From assembly GCA_945861385.1 (NCBI GenBank), contig CAMAUI010000016.1, positions 1 to 53,551 of the forward strand: a stretch of DNA of 53,551 nt. The letters run 5' to 3'. The DNA comes from Prosthecobacter debontii (GTDB taxonomy: Bacteria > Verrucomicrobiota > Verrucomicrobiia > Chthoniobacterales > Chthoniobacteraceae). The notes beneath the pieces were generated by a model. It saw only the letters and a list, made by a program, of their open reading frames with translations. It did no database searches and was not told the origin of the DNA. This document shows positions 46,501-53,024 of the stretch, piece after piece (position 1 is the stretch's first letter; every line of letters starts with the position of its first letter). The position numbers were made by a program, and so were the translations under genes.

Positions 46501-47880
46501 ATGCCGGTGAAAACTCTCGCGCGCTCGCTCACCCGGCTGCTCGGCGGAGGTGTCGTCCGCACCGATGCGCCCGCGCTCGCTGCGCACGCGACGGACAAAT
46601 GGTTCGCATCGTGCGAGCCGGATGTCGTCGTTCTTGCCCGCACACGCGCGCACGTCGAGAAGACACTCCGCTTTGCGCACACGCACGGCATCCCCGTCAC
46701 CCCCCGGGGCGCGGGCCACGGCTACGTCGGCGGCTGCGTGCCCGCGCGCGGCGGCATCGCGCTCAGCGTCGCGCGGATGAAACGCATCAAGGAAATCCAT
46801 GTCGCCGACGGCGTCGCTGTCGTGCAGCCCGGCGTCATCACCGGCGAATTGCAGGCGGCGGTGCGTGCGAAGGGACTTTTCTATCCGCCCGATCCCGCAT
46901 CGCTCGCCGATTGCAGCATCGGCGGCAACATCGCCACGAATGCCGGCGGCCCGCGCTGCTTGAAATACGGCGTCACGCGCCACTACGTGCTCGGCCTCGA
47001 AGTCGTGCTCGCCGACGGGCGCGTTCTCCACTGCGGCGGACGCACCCACAAAAACAAACAGGGCTTTGACCTCATCGGTTCCTTCGTCGGCAGCGAAGGA
47101 CTGCTCGGCGTCGTCACCGAAGCCACGCTGCGCCTGCTCCCGCACCCGCCCGCAAGGGCCACACTCGCCGCGAGCTTCCGCACCTTCCGTGCAGCGGCGG
47201 ATGCCGTGCAGCAAATTTTCGCCGCCGGATTCCTGCCGTGCGCACTGGAAATCGCCGATCCTTTCACGCTGAAAAGTGCGCGCAAATTCCTCGGTCGCGA
47301 GATCGCACCCGGTGCGCAATCGCTCGTGCTCGTCGAACTGGACGGCCAGGTGGACTCCGTGAAAAGCGAATGTGCCGCCGTCGCCAGACTGCTGCGGAAA
47401 ATTGACGCCATCCGCGTGCTCACCGCATTCGGCGACGAGGAATCCGAAAAACTCTGGGGCCTCCGCCGCGCCTACAGCGCATCGCTCAAAGCCACCGGCC
47501 TCACGAAGCTGAACGAAGACATCGTCGTCCCGCGCGGCCAGCTCGTCGCACTCGCGGAGTTTGGCGAACACCTCGCCAAAAAACACGGCTACCCCGTCGC
47601 CTGTTTCGGCCACGCGGGCGATGGCAACATCCACGTCAACATCATGGCCGCGAACTACCACGAAGACCGCCGCGTGAAGGCGAAAGTGGATCGCGCGCTC
47701 GATGAACTTTTCACATGGGTGCTCAAGCACGGCGGCGTCATCACCGGCGAACACGGCATCGGCCTCGCCAAAAAACCATGGTGGCCGCAAGCCGTGGACA
47801 AAACAGGCCGCGACATCCACCGCGCGCTGAAAGCCGCCCTCGACCCGAAGGGGATTTTGAATCCGGGGAAGTTTGTGTAG
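46501..47880 (+). CDS. FAD-binding oxidase, second GlcD-like paralogue
   Basis: ATG 46501 (MPVKTLARSLTRLLGGGVVR) is preferred over an upstream in-frame start. PCMH FAD-domain motifs are PDVVVLARTRAHVEKTL, PVTPRGAGHGYVGG and DCSIGGNIATNAGGPRCLKYG. The C-terminal lobe has CFGHAGDGNIHVNIMAA and GVITGEHGIGLAKKPWW. It probably oxidises a 2-hydroxy acid. It differs clearly from the paralogue at 12786. Its stop codon TAG is formed within the GTAG start of a REP-like repeat (47877), and a near-exact copy of its last 22 bases with another repeat is found at 50433-50454, on the far side of a toxin-antitoxin island. Confidence 0.92.
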   Translation: MPVKTLARSLTRLLGGGVVRTDAPALAAHATDKWFASCEPDVVVLARTRAHVEKTLRFAHTHGIPVTPRGAGHGYVGGCVPARGGIALSVARMKRIKEIHVADGVAVVQPGVITGELQAAVRAKGLFYPPDPASLADCSIGGNIATNAGGPRCLKYGVTRHYVLGLEVVLADGRVLHCGGRTHKNKQGFDLIGSFVGSEGLLGVVTEATLRLLPHPPARATLAASFRTFRAAADAVQQIFAAGFLPCALEIADPFTLKSARKFLGREIAPGAQSLVLVELDGQVDSVKSECAAVARLLRKIDAIRVLTAFGDEESEKLWGLRRAYSASLKATGLTKLNEDIVVPRGQLVALAEFGEHLAKKHGYPVACFGHAGDGNIHVNIMAANYHEDRRVKAKVDRALDELFTWVLKHGGVITGEHGIGLAKKPWWPQAVDKTGRDIHRALKAALDPKGILNPGKFV

Positions 47881-47953
47881 CCGCGCTTGTCAAAGCGCGG
47901 GCAGTTCTTGCACGCGGAGATCAGCCCACGCTTTCACGAGGCGCGACTGCTAC
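47877..47953. repeat. REP-like palindromic doublet, copy A
   Basis: It begins with GTAG and then a hairpin with stem CCGCGCTT, loop gtca and stem AAGCGCGG. After a spacer that includes GCGGAGATCAGCCC it ends in a second, degenerate inverted unit and GCTAC. Two other copies are at 50011 and 50451. A GTAG foot next to a GC-rich hairpin is the hallmark of REP sequences handled by REP-associated tyrosine transposases (RAYT). No RAYT gene is in the window. The first bases overlap the stop codon of the oxidase gene. Confidence 0.75.
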
Positions 47954-48032
47954 GCTTTTCAAATCCCGGAAGTCTGCTTGCCCAACACCGTCCATGCCGG
48001 AATCGCCGGACGGTTGACAGCCGGGGAGCGGA

Positions 48033-48050
48033 TATTACCCTCCGTATTAC
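48033..48050 (+). promoter_or_regulatory. Candidate operator/promoter region of the VapBC pair
   Basis: A perfect -35-like TTGACA is at 48014-48019. The direct repeat TATTAC occurs at 48033-48038 and 48045-48050, ending 1 bp before the vapB ATG. Neither spacing from the TTGACA (13 or 25 bp) is good for a promoter. The repeats are spaced by 12 bp, about one helical turn, which would suit binding of a dimeric ribbon-helix-helix antitoxin. This is a candidate only. Confidence 0.3.
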
Positions 48051-48051
48051 G

Positions 48052-48279
48052 ATGAAAACTGTGACGCTCAAAATTCCCGACAGCCTCGACGTGAAAATCC
48101 AGCGCGCCGTCGCCCGGCGAAACGAAAGCTTCTCCGACCTCGCCCGCCGCGCACTCGCCCGCGAGACCGAGGAGCAGGAGGTGGATTTCGCGCGCCTCGC
48201 CGCGCCCTATCGCGGGATGTTCAAAGGCCCCCCCGACCTTTCGACCCGCGAAGGCTATGGAAATAAAAACCATCGTTGA
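48052..48279 (+). CDS. vapB: Ribbon-helix-helix antitoxin, VapB-like
   Basis: The 75-residue protein begins MKTVTLKIPDSLDVKIQRAV, a typical strand-helix start of an RHH DNA-binding domain, followed by RRNESFSDLARRALARETEE. The C-terminal tail (PYRGMFKGPPDLSTREGYG) is of the kind that wraps round a PIN toxin. Its 3' end overlaps vapC by 23 bp. It should neutralise VapC and repress the operon. Confidence 0.88.
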   Translation: MKTVTLKIPDSLDVKIQRAVARRNESFSDLARRALARETEEQEVDFARLAAPYRGMFKGPPDLSTREGYGNKNHR

Positions 48280-48670
48280 TGCCGGCCCGCTCGTCGGCTG
48301 GCTGAACGAGGACGACCAATGGCACGACTGGAGCGTGGCTGTCCTCACCGCGCGGCGCGGGCCGTTGCACACGACGGAGATCGTACTCGGCGAAGCGTGC
48401 TGGCACCTCGGCGGCAACACCCAGCCCGCCCACGCCCTTCTCGATTTGGTGAGGAAAGGCGCAATCATCCTCGCCCGTCCGTGGCCCGCGCACCTCGCCG
48501 ACAGCCAGAAAATCATGCTCAAGTATCCGCTGATGGACGCCGCCGATGCTTCCCTCGCGTCGCTCGCCGAGATGTCGCCAAAGGCCACGCTCATCACGAC
48601 GGATTCCCGCGATTTCAAACACTGCCGCGGCCTCCGCAACCGCCCCTTGAAGCTCATCCTCCCAGAATGA
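48257..48670 (+). CDS. vapC: PIN-domain ribonuclease toxin VapC
   Basis: The 137-residue PIN domain starts MEIKTIVDAGPLVGWLNEDD. Acidic residues of the metal site are in IVDAGPL, TTEIVLGEACW, MDAADASLAS and ITTDSRDF, so the active site is complete. VapC toxins cut tRNA or rRNA when freed from VapB. The overlap with vapB implies coupled translation. It is the only intact VapC of the island; a truncated second one is at 48917. Confidence 0.9.
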   Translation: MEIKTIVDAGPLVGWLNEDDQWHDWSVAVLTARRGPLHTTEIVLGEACWHLGGNTQPAHALLDLVRKGAIILARPWPAHLADSQKIMLKYPLMDAADASLASLAEMSPKATLITTDSRDFKHCRGLRNRPLKLILPE

Positions 48671-48724
48671 ACACAAAACTCATGCCCGTCGGTGGAGCAC
48701 AGGGAGTCGAAGCAACAACCATCA

Positions 48725-48885
48725 ATGCGTTGCCCGCGCTGCGGGCAGATCATGCGCCTCCGCACCGCCCGCACCGCCCGCACAGGCGCGCACAGGCGCG
48801 CACAGGCGCGCACACCGGCTCCCGGTTTTTGGGCTGCACCGCCTACCCGGATTGCAAAGGCACACGCCCAAAACCCGACAAATGA
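48725..48885 (+). pseudogene. Topoisomerase-type C4 zinc-ribbon gene, out of frame at a 10-bp tandem repeat
   Basis: The first part in one frame reads MRCPRCGQIMRLR, the first CxxC half of a zf-C4 topoisomerase finger. After three 10-bp tandem units the second half is found in another frame: GSRFLGCTAYPDCKGTRPKP then stop. Together they make one standard zinc ribbon, split by a +1-type frame difference. Gain of one unit or loss of two would rejoin the frames. It could be decay or a slippage-controlled switch. A longer in-frame GTG start at 48692 exists. Confidence 0.7.
48781..48810 (+). repeat. Three tandem copies of a 10-bp unit
   Basis: The unit cacaggcgcg is repeated three times exactly and continues into a partial fourth copy. 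It lies between the two halves of the zinc-ribbon reading frames. The related copy at 49911-49920 has only one degenerate unit, so unit number has changed during evolution. The preceding bases also hold a 9-bp cgcaccgcc-type duplication. Confidence 0.9.
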
Positions 48886-48908
48886 AAACCAGCGCCTCCC
48901 GTAGCCGC
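48806..48908 (+). repeat. 103-bp direct repeat, copy 1
   Basis: It matches 49916-50018 with two substitutions (A/G near 48845 and C/T near 48895). It contains the zinc-ribbon half FLGCTAYPDCKGTRPKP and ends with TCCCGTAGCCGC, the first 8 bases of the REP-like element. In this copy sequence after GTAGCCGC changes abruptly into a truncated PIN-domain gene. Confidence 0.92.
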
Positions 48909-48916
48909 ACCCCCGC

Positions 48917-49081
48917 GCCACTGAGCTGCGACGCCAGAAGGAGATGAGCCTCGCCGACTCGATCCTCGCCGCCACCGCCCTGCTCCATCGCCAGCTGCTG
49001 GTCACGCGGAACAAAGCGGATTTCACCCACGTCGCCGGGCTGGAGATCATCAACCCGTTCCCGCAGTCGGGGGCGGAGTGA
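48917..49081 (+). pseudogene. Truncated VapC/PIN toxin, C-terminal part
   Basis: In frame with the stop at 49079-49081 it reads EMSLADSILAATALLHRQLL, then VTRNKADFTHVAGLEIINPF. This is the last third of a PIN domain with its Asp-containing SLADSILAATA and TRNKADF blocks. The N-terminal two thirds, including the first active-site acid, and any antitoxin gene are missing. The break lies directly after GTAGCCGC of the 103-bp repeat, so the repeat or a REP event probably removed the front of the gene. Confidence 0.85.
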
Positions 49082-49193
49082 TCCAAACCGCAACGCCCGG
49101 CCCCGGATGTCTCGGAGCGCGTGCTGGGAGCCGCCGCCACATTCAGCGGAAGTAAGATTGCACGAGGTGCCCGATTCAGGCACTCTGCGCGCC

Positions 49194-49514
49194 ATGAATT
49201 CGCAAGTCGCAGCAAAGTTCGAGATCGGCTCGGCGCAGCTTTCCGAGTTGTGCCGTGCGTGCGGTGTCGAGCGGCTCGAGCTGTTCGGCTCCGGGCGTGG
49301 TGAAACGTGGAGGCCGGGCGCGAGCGATGTGGATTTGCTCGTCCGCTTCCGCACACCGCGCCGCGCAGGCATCGCGGACGATTTTCTCCGGCTCGCCGAC
49401 GGTCTCGAAGCCATGCTCGGCTGCCCGGTGGATTTGCTCACCGAGGAGTCGCTGCGGAATCCCTACTTTCGCCAGCGGATCGAGGAAACCCGCGAGCCGG
49501 TTTATGCGGCTTGA
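49194..49514 (+). CDS. mntA: Minimal nucleotidyltransferase antitoxin, MntA-like
   Basis: ATG 49194 (MNSQVAAKFEIGSAQLSELC) starts a 106-residue minimal nucleotidyltransferase. The motif LFGSGRGETWRPGASDVDLLVRF is the GS-x-D-x-D active site. In HEPN/MNT systems such proteins AMPylate or otherwise modify the HEPN toxin and so block it. It overlaps the HEPN gene by 11 bp, the usual arrangement. Confidence 0.88.
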   Translation: MNSQVAAKFEIGSAQLSELCRACGVERLELFGSGRGETWRPGASDVDLLVRFRTPRRAGIADDFLRLADGLEAMLGCPVDLLTEESLRNPYFRQRIEETREPVYAA

Positions 49515-49854
49515 GACGCGCAAGCTGCTGCATGACGTGCTGGCCGCTGGCCGCGCCATCCAGGAGTTCACGCGCGGAAAGTCGGAATCCGATTACCGGG
49601 AAAGCGAGCTTCTCCGCGCGGCGACGGAGAGAAAATTTGAGATCATCGGCGAGGCGCTGACACGGATGCACAGTCTCGACGCGCTGACATTCGCGCGGAT
49701 TTCCAGCGCTCACGCCATCGTCGGTTTCCGCAACCGCATCATCCACGGCTACGACTCGGTGGACGACGGCATTGTGTGGGATGTGACGCAGGGTAAACTT
49801 CCACATTTGCTCGCCGAAGTGGCGGTGCTGCTCGAAGAAAAAGATCCCAACTGA
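49504..49854 (+). CDS. hepT: HEPN-domain ribonuclease toxin, HepT/DUF86-like
   Basis: The 116-residue protein begins MRLETRKLLHDVLAAGRAIQ and has the all-helical DUF86 fold. The HEPN RNase motif R-x4-H is present in FRNRIIHGYDSVD. The toxin cuts RNA as a dimer. Antitoxin MntA is encoded just upstream with overlap. After its stop the same frame stays open through 49995 and would add the zinc-ribbon half of the second 103-bp repeat if the stop were suppressed; this is probably chance. Confidence 0.88.
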   Translation: MRLETRKLLHDVLAAGRAIQEFTRGKSESDYRESELLRAATERKFEIIGEALTRMHSLDALTFARISSAHAIVGFRNRIIHGYDSVDDGIVWDVTQGKLPHLLAEVAVLLEEKDPN

Positions 49855-49915
49855 AAGCAGGGGCACCCACACGACATCGTGCGAATCGCCCACGGCCTCC
49901 GCACCGCCCGCGCGA

Positions 49916-50018
49916 GCGCGCACACCGGCTCCCGGTTTTTGGGCTGCACCGCCTGCCCGGATTGCAAAGGCACACGCCCAAAACCCGACAAATGAAAACC
50001 AGCGTCTCCCGTAGCCGC
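49916..50018 (+). repeat. 103-bp direct repeat, copy 2
   Basis: It matches 48806-48908 with two substitutions and again encodes GSRFLGCTACPDCKGTRPKP-stop, here without any first CxxC half. Its last 8 bases are the start of REP-like copy B (50011). The two copies bracket the truncated PIN gene and the MNT-HEPN pair. The 300-bp stretch 49855-50154 holds nothing else that I recognise. Confidence 0.92.
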
Positions 50019-50085
50019 GCCTCGTCAGGGCGCGGGCTGATCTCTCGCGCGGAGAAAGCGCCCACGCTCTCACAATACGCGGCTG
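50011..50085. repeat. REP-like palindromic doublet, copy B
   Basis: It starts GTAG and has stem CCGCGCC, loop tcgtca(g) and stem GGCGCGG. Compared with copy A both sides of the stem changed together (CTT to CC-type, AAG to GGG-type), which supports selection for the hairpin. The second half ends in ...ACGCGGCTGC, a degenerate inverted foot. Confidence 0.7.
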
Positions 50086-50154
50086 CGGCGCTGTGCCACA
50101 CGCCCACGCGCCGGGAAAATCCCAGCGCCCCGCCGGCTGTGGGAGAGCATCGAG

Positions 50155-50385
50155 ATGGAGTTCGTCCGCGTGCTGGAGGCGATGAACGCGCTCAAGGAGA
50201 GTCCCGACTACGAATTGCACCGGCTAACGACGCAGTCCCCGGCGTTTTTCGACGAGACGGTGAGCCGGCACCTCGCGGCGCTGGAGGAAGAGCTGTCCGC
50301 CCTGGAAGGCGAGGCGGTGGAGCTGGCGAGGGAGATCGAGGAACTGATGGGACAGGCGGCGCCGGGCAGCCCCAGCGCGCCGTGA
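50155..50385 (+). CDS. Possible gene fragment, coiled-coil protein of unknown origin
   Basis: The 76 residues from ATG 50155 (MEFVRVLEAMNALKESPDYE) are protein-like, with a Thr/Ser segment and a heptad-type coiled coil (HLAALEEELSALEGEAVELAREIEEL). The open frame reads back to about 50092 through RRLWESIEMEF, so this may be the C-terminal end of a longer gene whose start was lost. I do not recognise the family. It lies between REP-like copies B and C. Confidence 0.4.
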   Translation: MEFVRVLEAMNALKESPDYELHRLTTQSPAFFDETVSRHLAALEEELSALEGEAVELAREIEELMGQAAPGSPSAP

Positions 50386-50432
50386 ACGCGCTTCCCATCC
50401 GCGGAGCCTGCGTCTATTTCCGCGCTGCATGA

Positions 50433-50454
50433 GAATCCGGGGAGGTTTGTGTAG
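50433..50454 (+). pseudogene. Second copy of the GlcD-like oxidase 3' end
   Basis: This 22-bp stretch matches 47859-47880 with one substitution and spells N-P-G-R-F-V-stop (N-P-G-K-F-V-stop in the intact gene). Upstream sequence is unrelated. As at the intact gene, the stop TAG is the foot of a REP-like element, so gene end and repeat were duplicated together. Confidence 0.8.
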
Positions 50455-50518
50455 CTTTTGAAAGCGCGGGCGGTTCCCACGCGCGGAGATCAGCCCGCGC
50501 TTTCGCAAGCGCGGCTAC
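50451..50518. repeat. REP-like palindromic doublet, copy C
   Basis: The left unit is shortened (GTAGC then ttttgaAAGCGCGGG). The right unit is perfect: CCGCGCTT, loop tcgc, AAGCGCGG and CTAC at 50495-50518. The middle shares GCGGAGATCAGCCC with copy A. It ends 4 bp from the stop of the epimerase gene and may also serve as its terminator. Confidence 0.78.
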
Positions 50519-50521
50519 GGT

Positions 50522-51529
50522 TCAGGCCACGTTCACCACGCTGGCCCGTCCGCTCTTTTGGGTCGCGACGATCTCGTCGTGGATCCACGCGTACGTCTTC
50601 TCCAGGCCGTCGCGCAGGCGGATGTTCGGCTCCCAGCCGAATACTTTTTGGATGAGCGTGTTGTCGGAGTTGCGGCCGTTCACGCCCTTCGGTGCGTCGA
50701 GTTTGTAGCGGCGCTTCAGCTTGATGCCGGCGATGCTCTCCACCGCATCCACGAGCTGGTTGATGCTCACTTTTTCCGAGCTGCCGATGTTGATCGGCTC
50801 GATGAAATCCGAGCGCGTGAGCATCTGCGTGCCGTGCAGGCAGTCGTCTATGTACATGAACGAGCGCGTCTGGTGGCCGTCGCCCCAGATCTCGATGTCG
50901 TGGTTGCCGCTCAGTTTCGCGGCGATGACTTTGCGGCACACAGCGGCCGGCGCTTTCTCGCGTCCGCCGTCGTAGGTGCCGTTCGGGCCATAGACGTTGT
51001 GGTAGCGCGCGACGCGCGTCGCGATTTTGAAGTCCTCGCGGAAATGGCGGCACATGCGCTCGCTGAACAGTTTCTCCCAGCCGTAGCCGTCCTCGGGCAT
51101 CGCGGGATACGCGTCGGCCTCGGCGAGCGCGGTGATGTTCGGGTCGCGCTGCTTGTCGGCGTTATAGACGCACGCGCTGGATGCGTAGAAAAACCGCTCG
51201 ACGCCGCCGTGCTTGCGCGCGGCCATGAGCAGGTGTGTGTTGATGAGCACGGTCAGCATGCACAGGCCCTTGTTCAGCTCGATGAAACCCATGCCGCCCA
51301 TGTCCGCGGCGAGATTGTAAATCCAGTCGCAGCCCTTCACGGATTTCTCGCACGCGTCCTTTTCGCTGAGGTCGAGGTGAAAATTTTCCACGTCATCGAA
51401 CCGCTGATACCATTGCTCGAACGGCTTGATGTCCACCGCGCGGATGGACTTCACGCCCTGCCGTCGCAAATCAGCTACGAGATGACCGCCGATGAAACCG
51501 CCGGCGCCGCAAACGAGGACTTTGTTCAT
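50522..51529 (-). CDS. GDP-mannose 3,5-epimerase-like NAD-dependent epimerase
   Basis: The start at 51529 gives MNKVLVCGAGGFIGGHLVAD and 335 residues of the extended short-chain dehydrogenase fold. It is very close to plant GDP-mannose 3,5-epimerase over its whole length: SSACVYNADKQ with Cys120, EDGYGWEK with Tyr149 and Lys153, the block FKIATRVARYHNVYGPNGTY, and GREKAPAAVCRK, then GDGHQTRSFMYIDDC. The Cys-Tyr and Tyr-Lys spacings (29 and 4) equal those of the plant enzyme (Cys145, Tyr174, Lys178). It should make GDP-L-galactose and/or GDP-L-gulose from GDP-mannose, probably for a surface glycan. No partner gene is adjacent. Confidence 0.9.
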   Translation of the reverse strand: MNKVLVCGAGGFIGGHLVADLRRQGVKSIRAVDIKPFEQWYQRFDDVENFHLDLSEKDACEKSVKGCDWIYNLAADMGGMGFIELNKGLCMLTVLINTHLLMAARKHGGVERFFYASSACVYNADKQRDPNITALAEADAYPAMPEDGYGWEKLFSERMCRHFREDFKIATRVARYHNVYGPNGTYDGGREKAPAAVCRKVIAAKLSGNHDIEIWGDGHQTRSFMYIDDCLHGTQMLTRSDFIEPINIGSSEKVSINQLVDAVESIAGIKLKRRYKLDAPKGVNGRNSDNTLIQKVFGWEPNIRLRDGLEKTYAWIHDEIVATQKSGRASVVNVA

Positions 51530-51630
51530 TGTGGAGTGCTGCTTTTTTGAAAAGGGGCGGCAACTGTTGTCAGCACGCACTGCTTGGCAAGCGGAGAGTG
51601 CAGCGCTTTCGCGGTTGCCGGAACCCGTGG

Positions 51631-51727
51631 CGCAAGCTGCCAGCTTGCGTGACAGATATGGCGGACTTTTTGCGGATGCGGATGTCGGATTTGCCGGGCA
51701 TGCCGGTTTCGCAAGCTGCCAGCTTGC
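51631..51727. repeat. Two copies of a perfect palindrome upstream of the esterase gene
   Basis: GCAAGCTGCCAGCTTGC occurs at 51632-51648 (one further pair, cgc...gcg, extends it) and at 51711-51727. Each has 8-bp arms around a single base. They lie in the 233-bp region between the divergent epimerase and esterase genes. They may be another REP-like family or operator sites. Confidence 0.85.
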
Positions 51728-51762
51728 TCCACGCCGCGGATTCTGCGCTCCATCTGCTCCGC

Positions 51763-52659
51763 ATGAAAACCACCGCCCTGCTGCTCGCTTTATTTTTCCC
51801 CGCCGTTCACGCCGAACCGGTGAAACCGGATCGCGTCCTCGCCATTTGGGAGGGAAAAGCACCAGGCGACTTCGAGGTGCCCGGTCCCGAGTCGCTCTCT
51901 CCGGGGAAGCCGGGGGATAAGCGGAGCATCGCGCGCCTGACGAACGTCAGCCAGCCGCGCATGGAACTGTTCCTCCCGGCGGAGGAGAAAAAAAACGGCG
52001 CGGCCGTGATCATCGTCCCCGGCGGTGGATTCGGGATGCTCGCCTCCGAGCACGAAGGCTCCGAACTCGCGCTGTGGTTCCGCGAGCGCGGCTTCGTCGC
52101 CGGCGTGCTCCAGCATCGCTGCCCGACCAACAAGCTGCCGAAGCCGTGGGAATTTCCCGCGCAGGACACGCAGCGCGCCATCAGCAAACTGCGCTTCGCC
52201 GCCGCTGAATTCGGCGTGCAACCGGATCGCATCGGGCTGTTTGGTTTCAGCGCGGGCGGGCAGGTCGCACTGATCGCCGCGACAAATGACGAGCAGCGCC
52301 TCTACCCCGAGGGAGACGCCACGGACAAGGTGGGCTGCCGCCCGGATTTCCTGATGCTCTGCTACCCGTGGAAAATTCTCGCCGACAAATCACTCACCGA
52401 ACTCAAGCCGGAGATTCACATCACCGCGAAGACGCCGCCGACATTCCTGGCGCAGGCAAATGACGATGGCGGCTCGCTCGCGGAAGGCAGCACACTTGTA
52501 TTTCTCGCCCTGCGAAAGGCGAAGGTGCCGGCGGAGCTTCACATCTACAGCACCGGCGGCCACGGATTCGGCATGCGGCCAAACGCCGGGCAAGCGGCGG
52601 GCGACTGGCCGGGACGGCTTGAGCTGTGGCTGAAGGCCAGGGGGCTGCTCGCAAAGTGA
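51763..52659 (+). CDS. Secreted alpha/beta-hydrolase (esterase/lipase-like)
   Basis: ATG 51763 gives a signal peptide (MKTTALLLALFFPAVHAEP). The 298-residue protein has the oxyanion region IIVPGGGFGMLASEHEG, the nucleophile elbow GLFGFSAGGQ with Ser163 and a late His in STGGHGFGMRP; the acid is likely in PPTFLAQANDDG. This pattern is typical of acetylxylan esterase- or BD-FAE-like enzymes that remove acyl groups from plant polysaccharide. The last codons overlap the crcB start (GTGA). Confidence 0.85.
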   Translation: MKTTALLLALFFPAVHAEPVKPDRVLAIWEGKAPGDFEVPGPESLSPGKPGDKRSIARLTNVSQPRMELFLPAEEKKNGAAVIIVPGGGFGMLASEHEGSELALWFRERGFVAGVLQHRCPTNKLPKPWEFPAQDTQRAISKLRFAAAEFGVQPDRIGLFGFSAGGQVALIAATNDEQRLYPEGDATDKVGCRPDFLMLCYPWKILADKSLTELKPEIHITAKTPPTFLAQANDDGGSLAEGSTLVFLALRKAKVPAELHIYSTGGHGFGMRPNAGQAAGDWPGRLELWLKARGLLAK

Positions 52660-53024
52660 CCTGGCTCCAGGTCGCCATCGGGGGTGCGATCGGCAGCGTG
52701 CTCCGGTTCTGGCTCGCGGCGGTGATCGGGCATCGCGCAGGCGCGCCGTTTTGGGGCACCCTGTTTGTCAATGTCGCGGGCTCATTCCTCATCGGACTGC
52801 TCGCCACACTCCGCGACAACGGACCGACGGAGTTCACGCGATATTTTTTCATGGCCGGAGTGCTCGGGGGGTTCACGACGTTCTCCGCGTTCAGCCTGCA
52901 AACCGTCGAACTTTTCCAGAAAGGCAGCACCGGCCCCGCGCTCGCCAACATCGTCCTGTCGCTCGCGCTCTGTGTCCTCGGTGCATGGCTCGGCGGCTGG
53001 TGCGGGGTTGCGTGCCGGAGGTAG
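52656..53024 (+). CDS. crcB: Fluoride ion channel CrcB/FluC
   Basis: GTG 52656, overlapping the esterase stop, gives 122 residues, the usual length (VTWLQVAIGGAIGSVLRFWL). Four helices are visible with signatures GTLFVNVAGSFLIGLLAT and MAGVLGGFTTFSAFSLQTVE, including the Phe and Thr residues of the pore. CrcB exports fluoride as a dual-topology dimer. No fluoride riboswitch is possible directly upstream because the gene overlaps its neighbour; expression follows the esterase transcript. Confidence 0.93.
   Translation: MTWLQVAIGGAIGSVLRFWLAAVIGHRAGAPFWGTLFVNVAGSFLIGLLATLRDNGPTEFTRYFFMAGVLGGFTTFSAFSLQTVELFQKGSTGPALANIVLSLALCVLGAWLGGWCGVACRR

Noticed and set aside
48781..48810. CRISPR-like array
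   Set aside because: The repeats are 10 bp and directly adjacent without spacers; it is a simple tandem repeat.
52600..52656. Fluoride riboswitch ahead of crcB
   Set aside because: The crcB start overlaps the stop of the esterase gene and no riboswitch-like fold or spacing is available.
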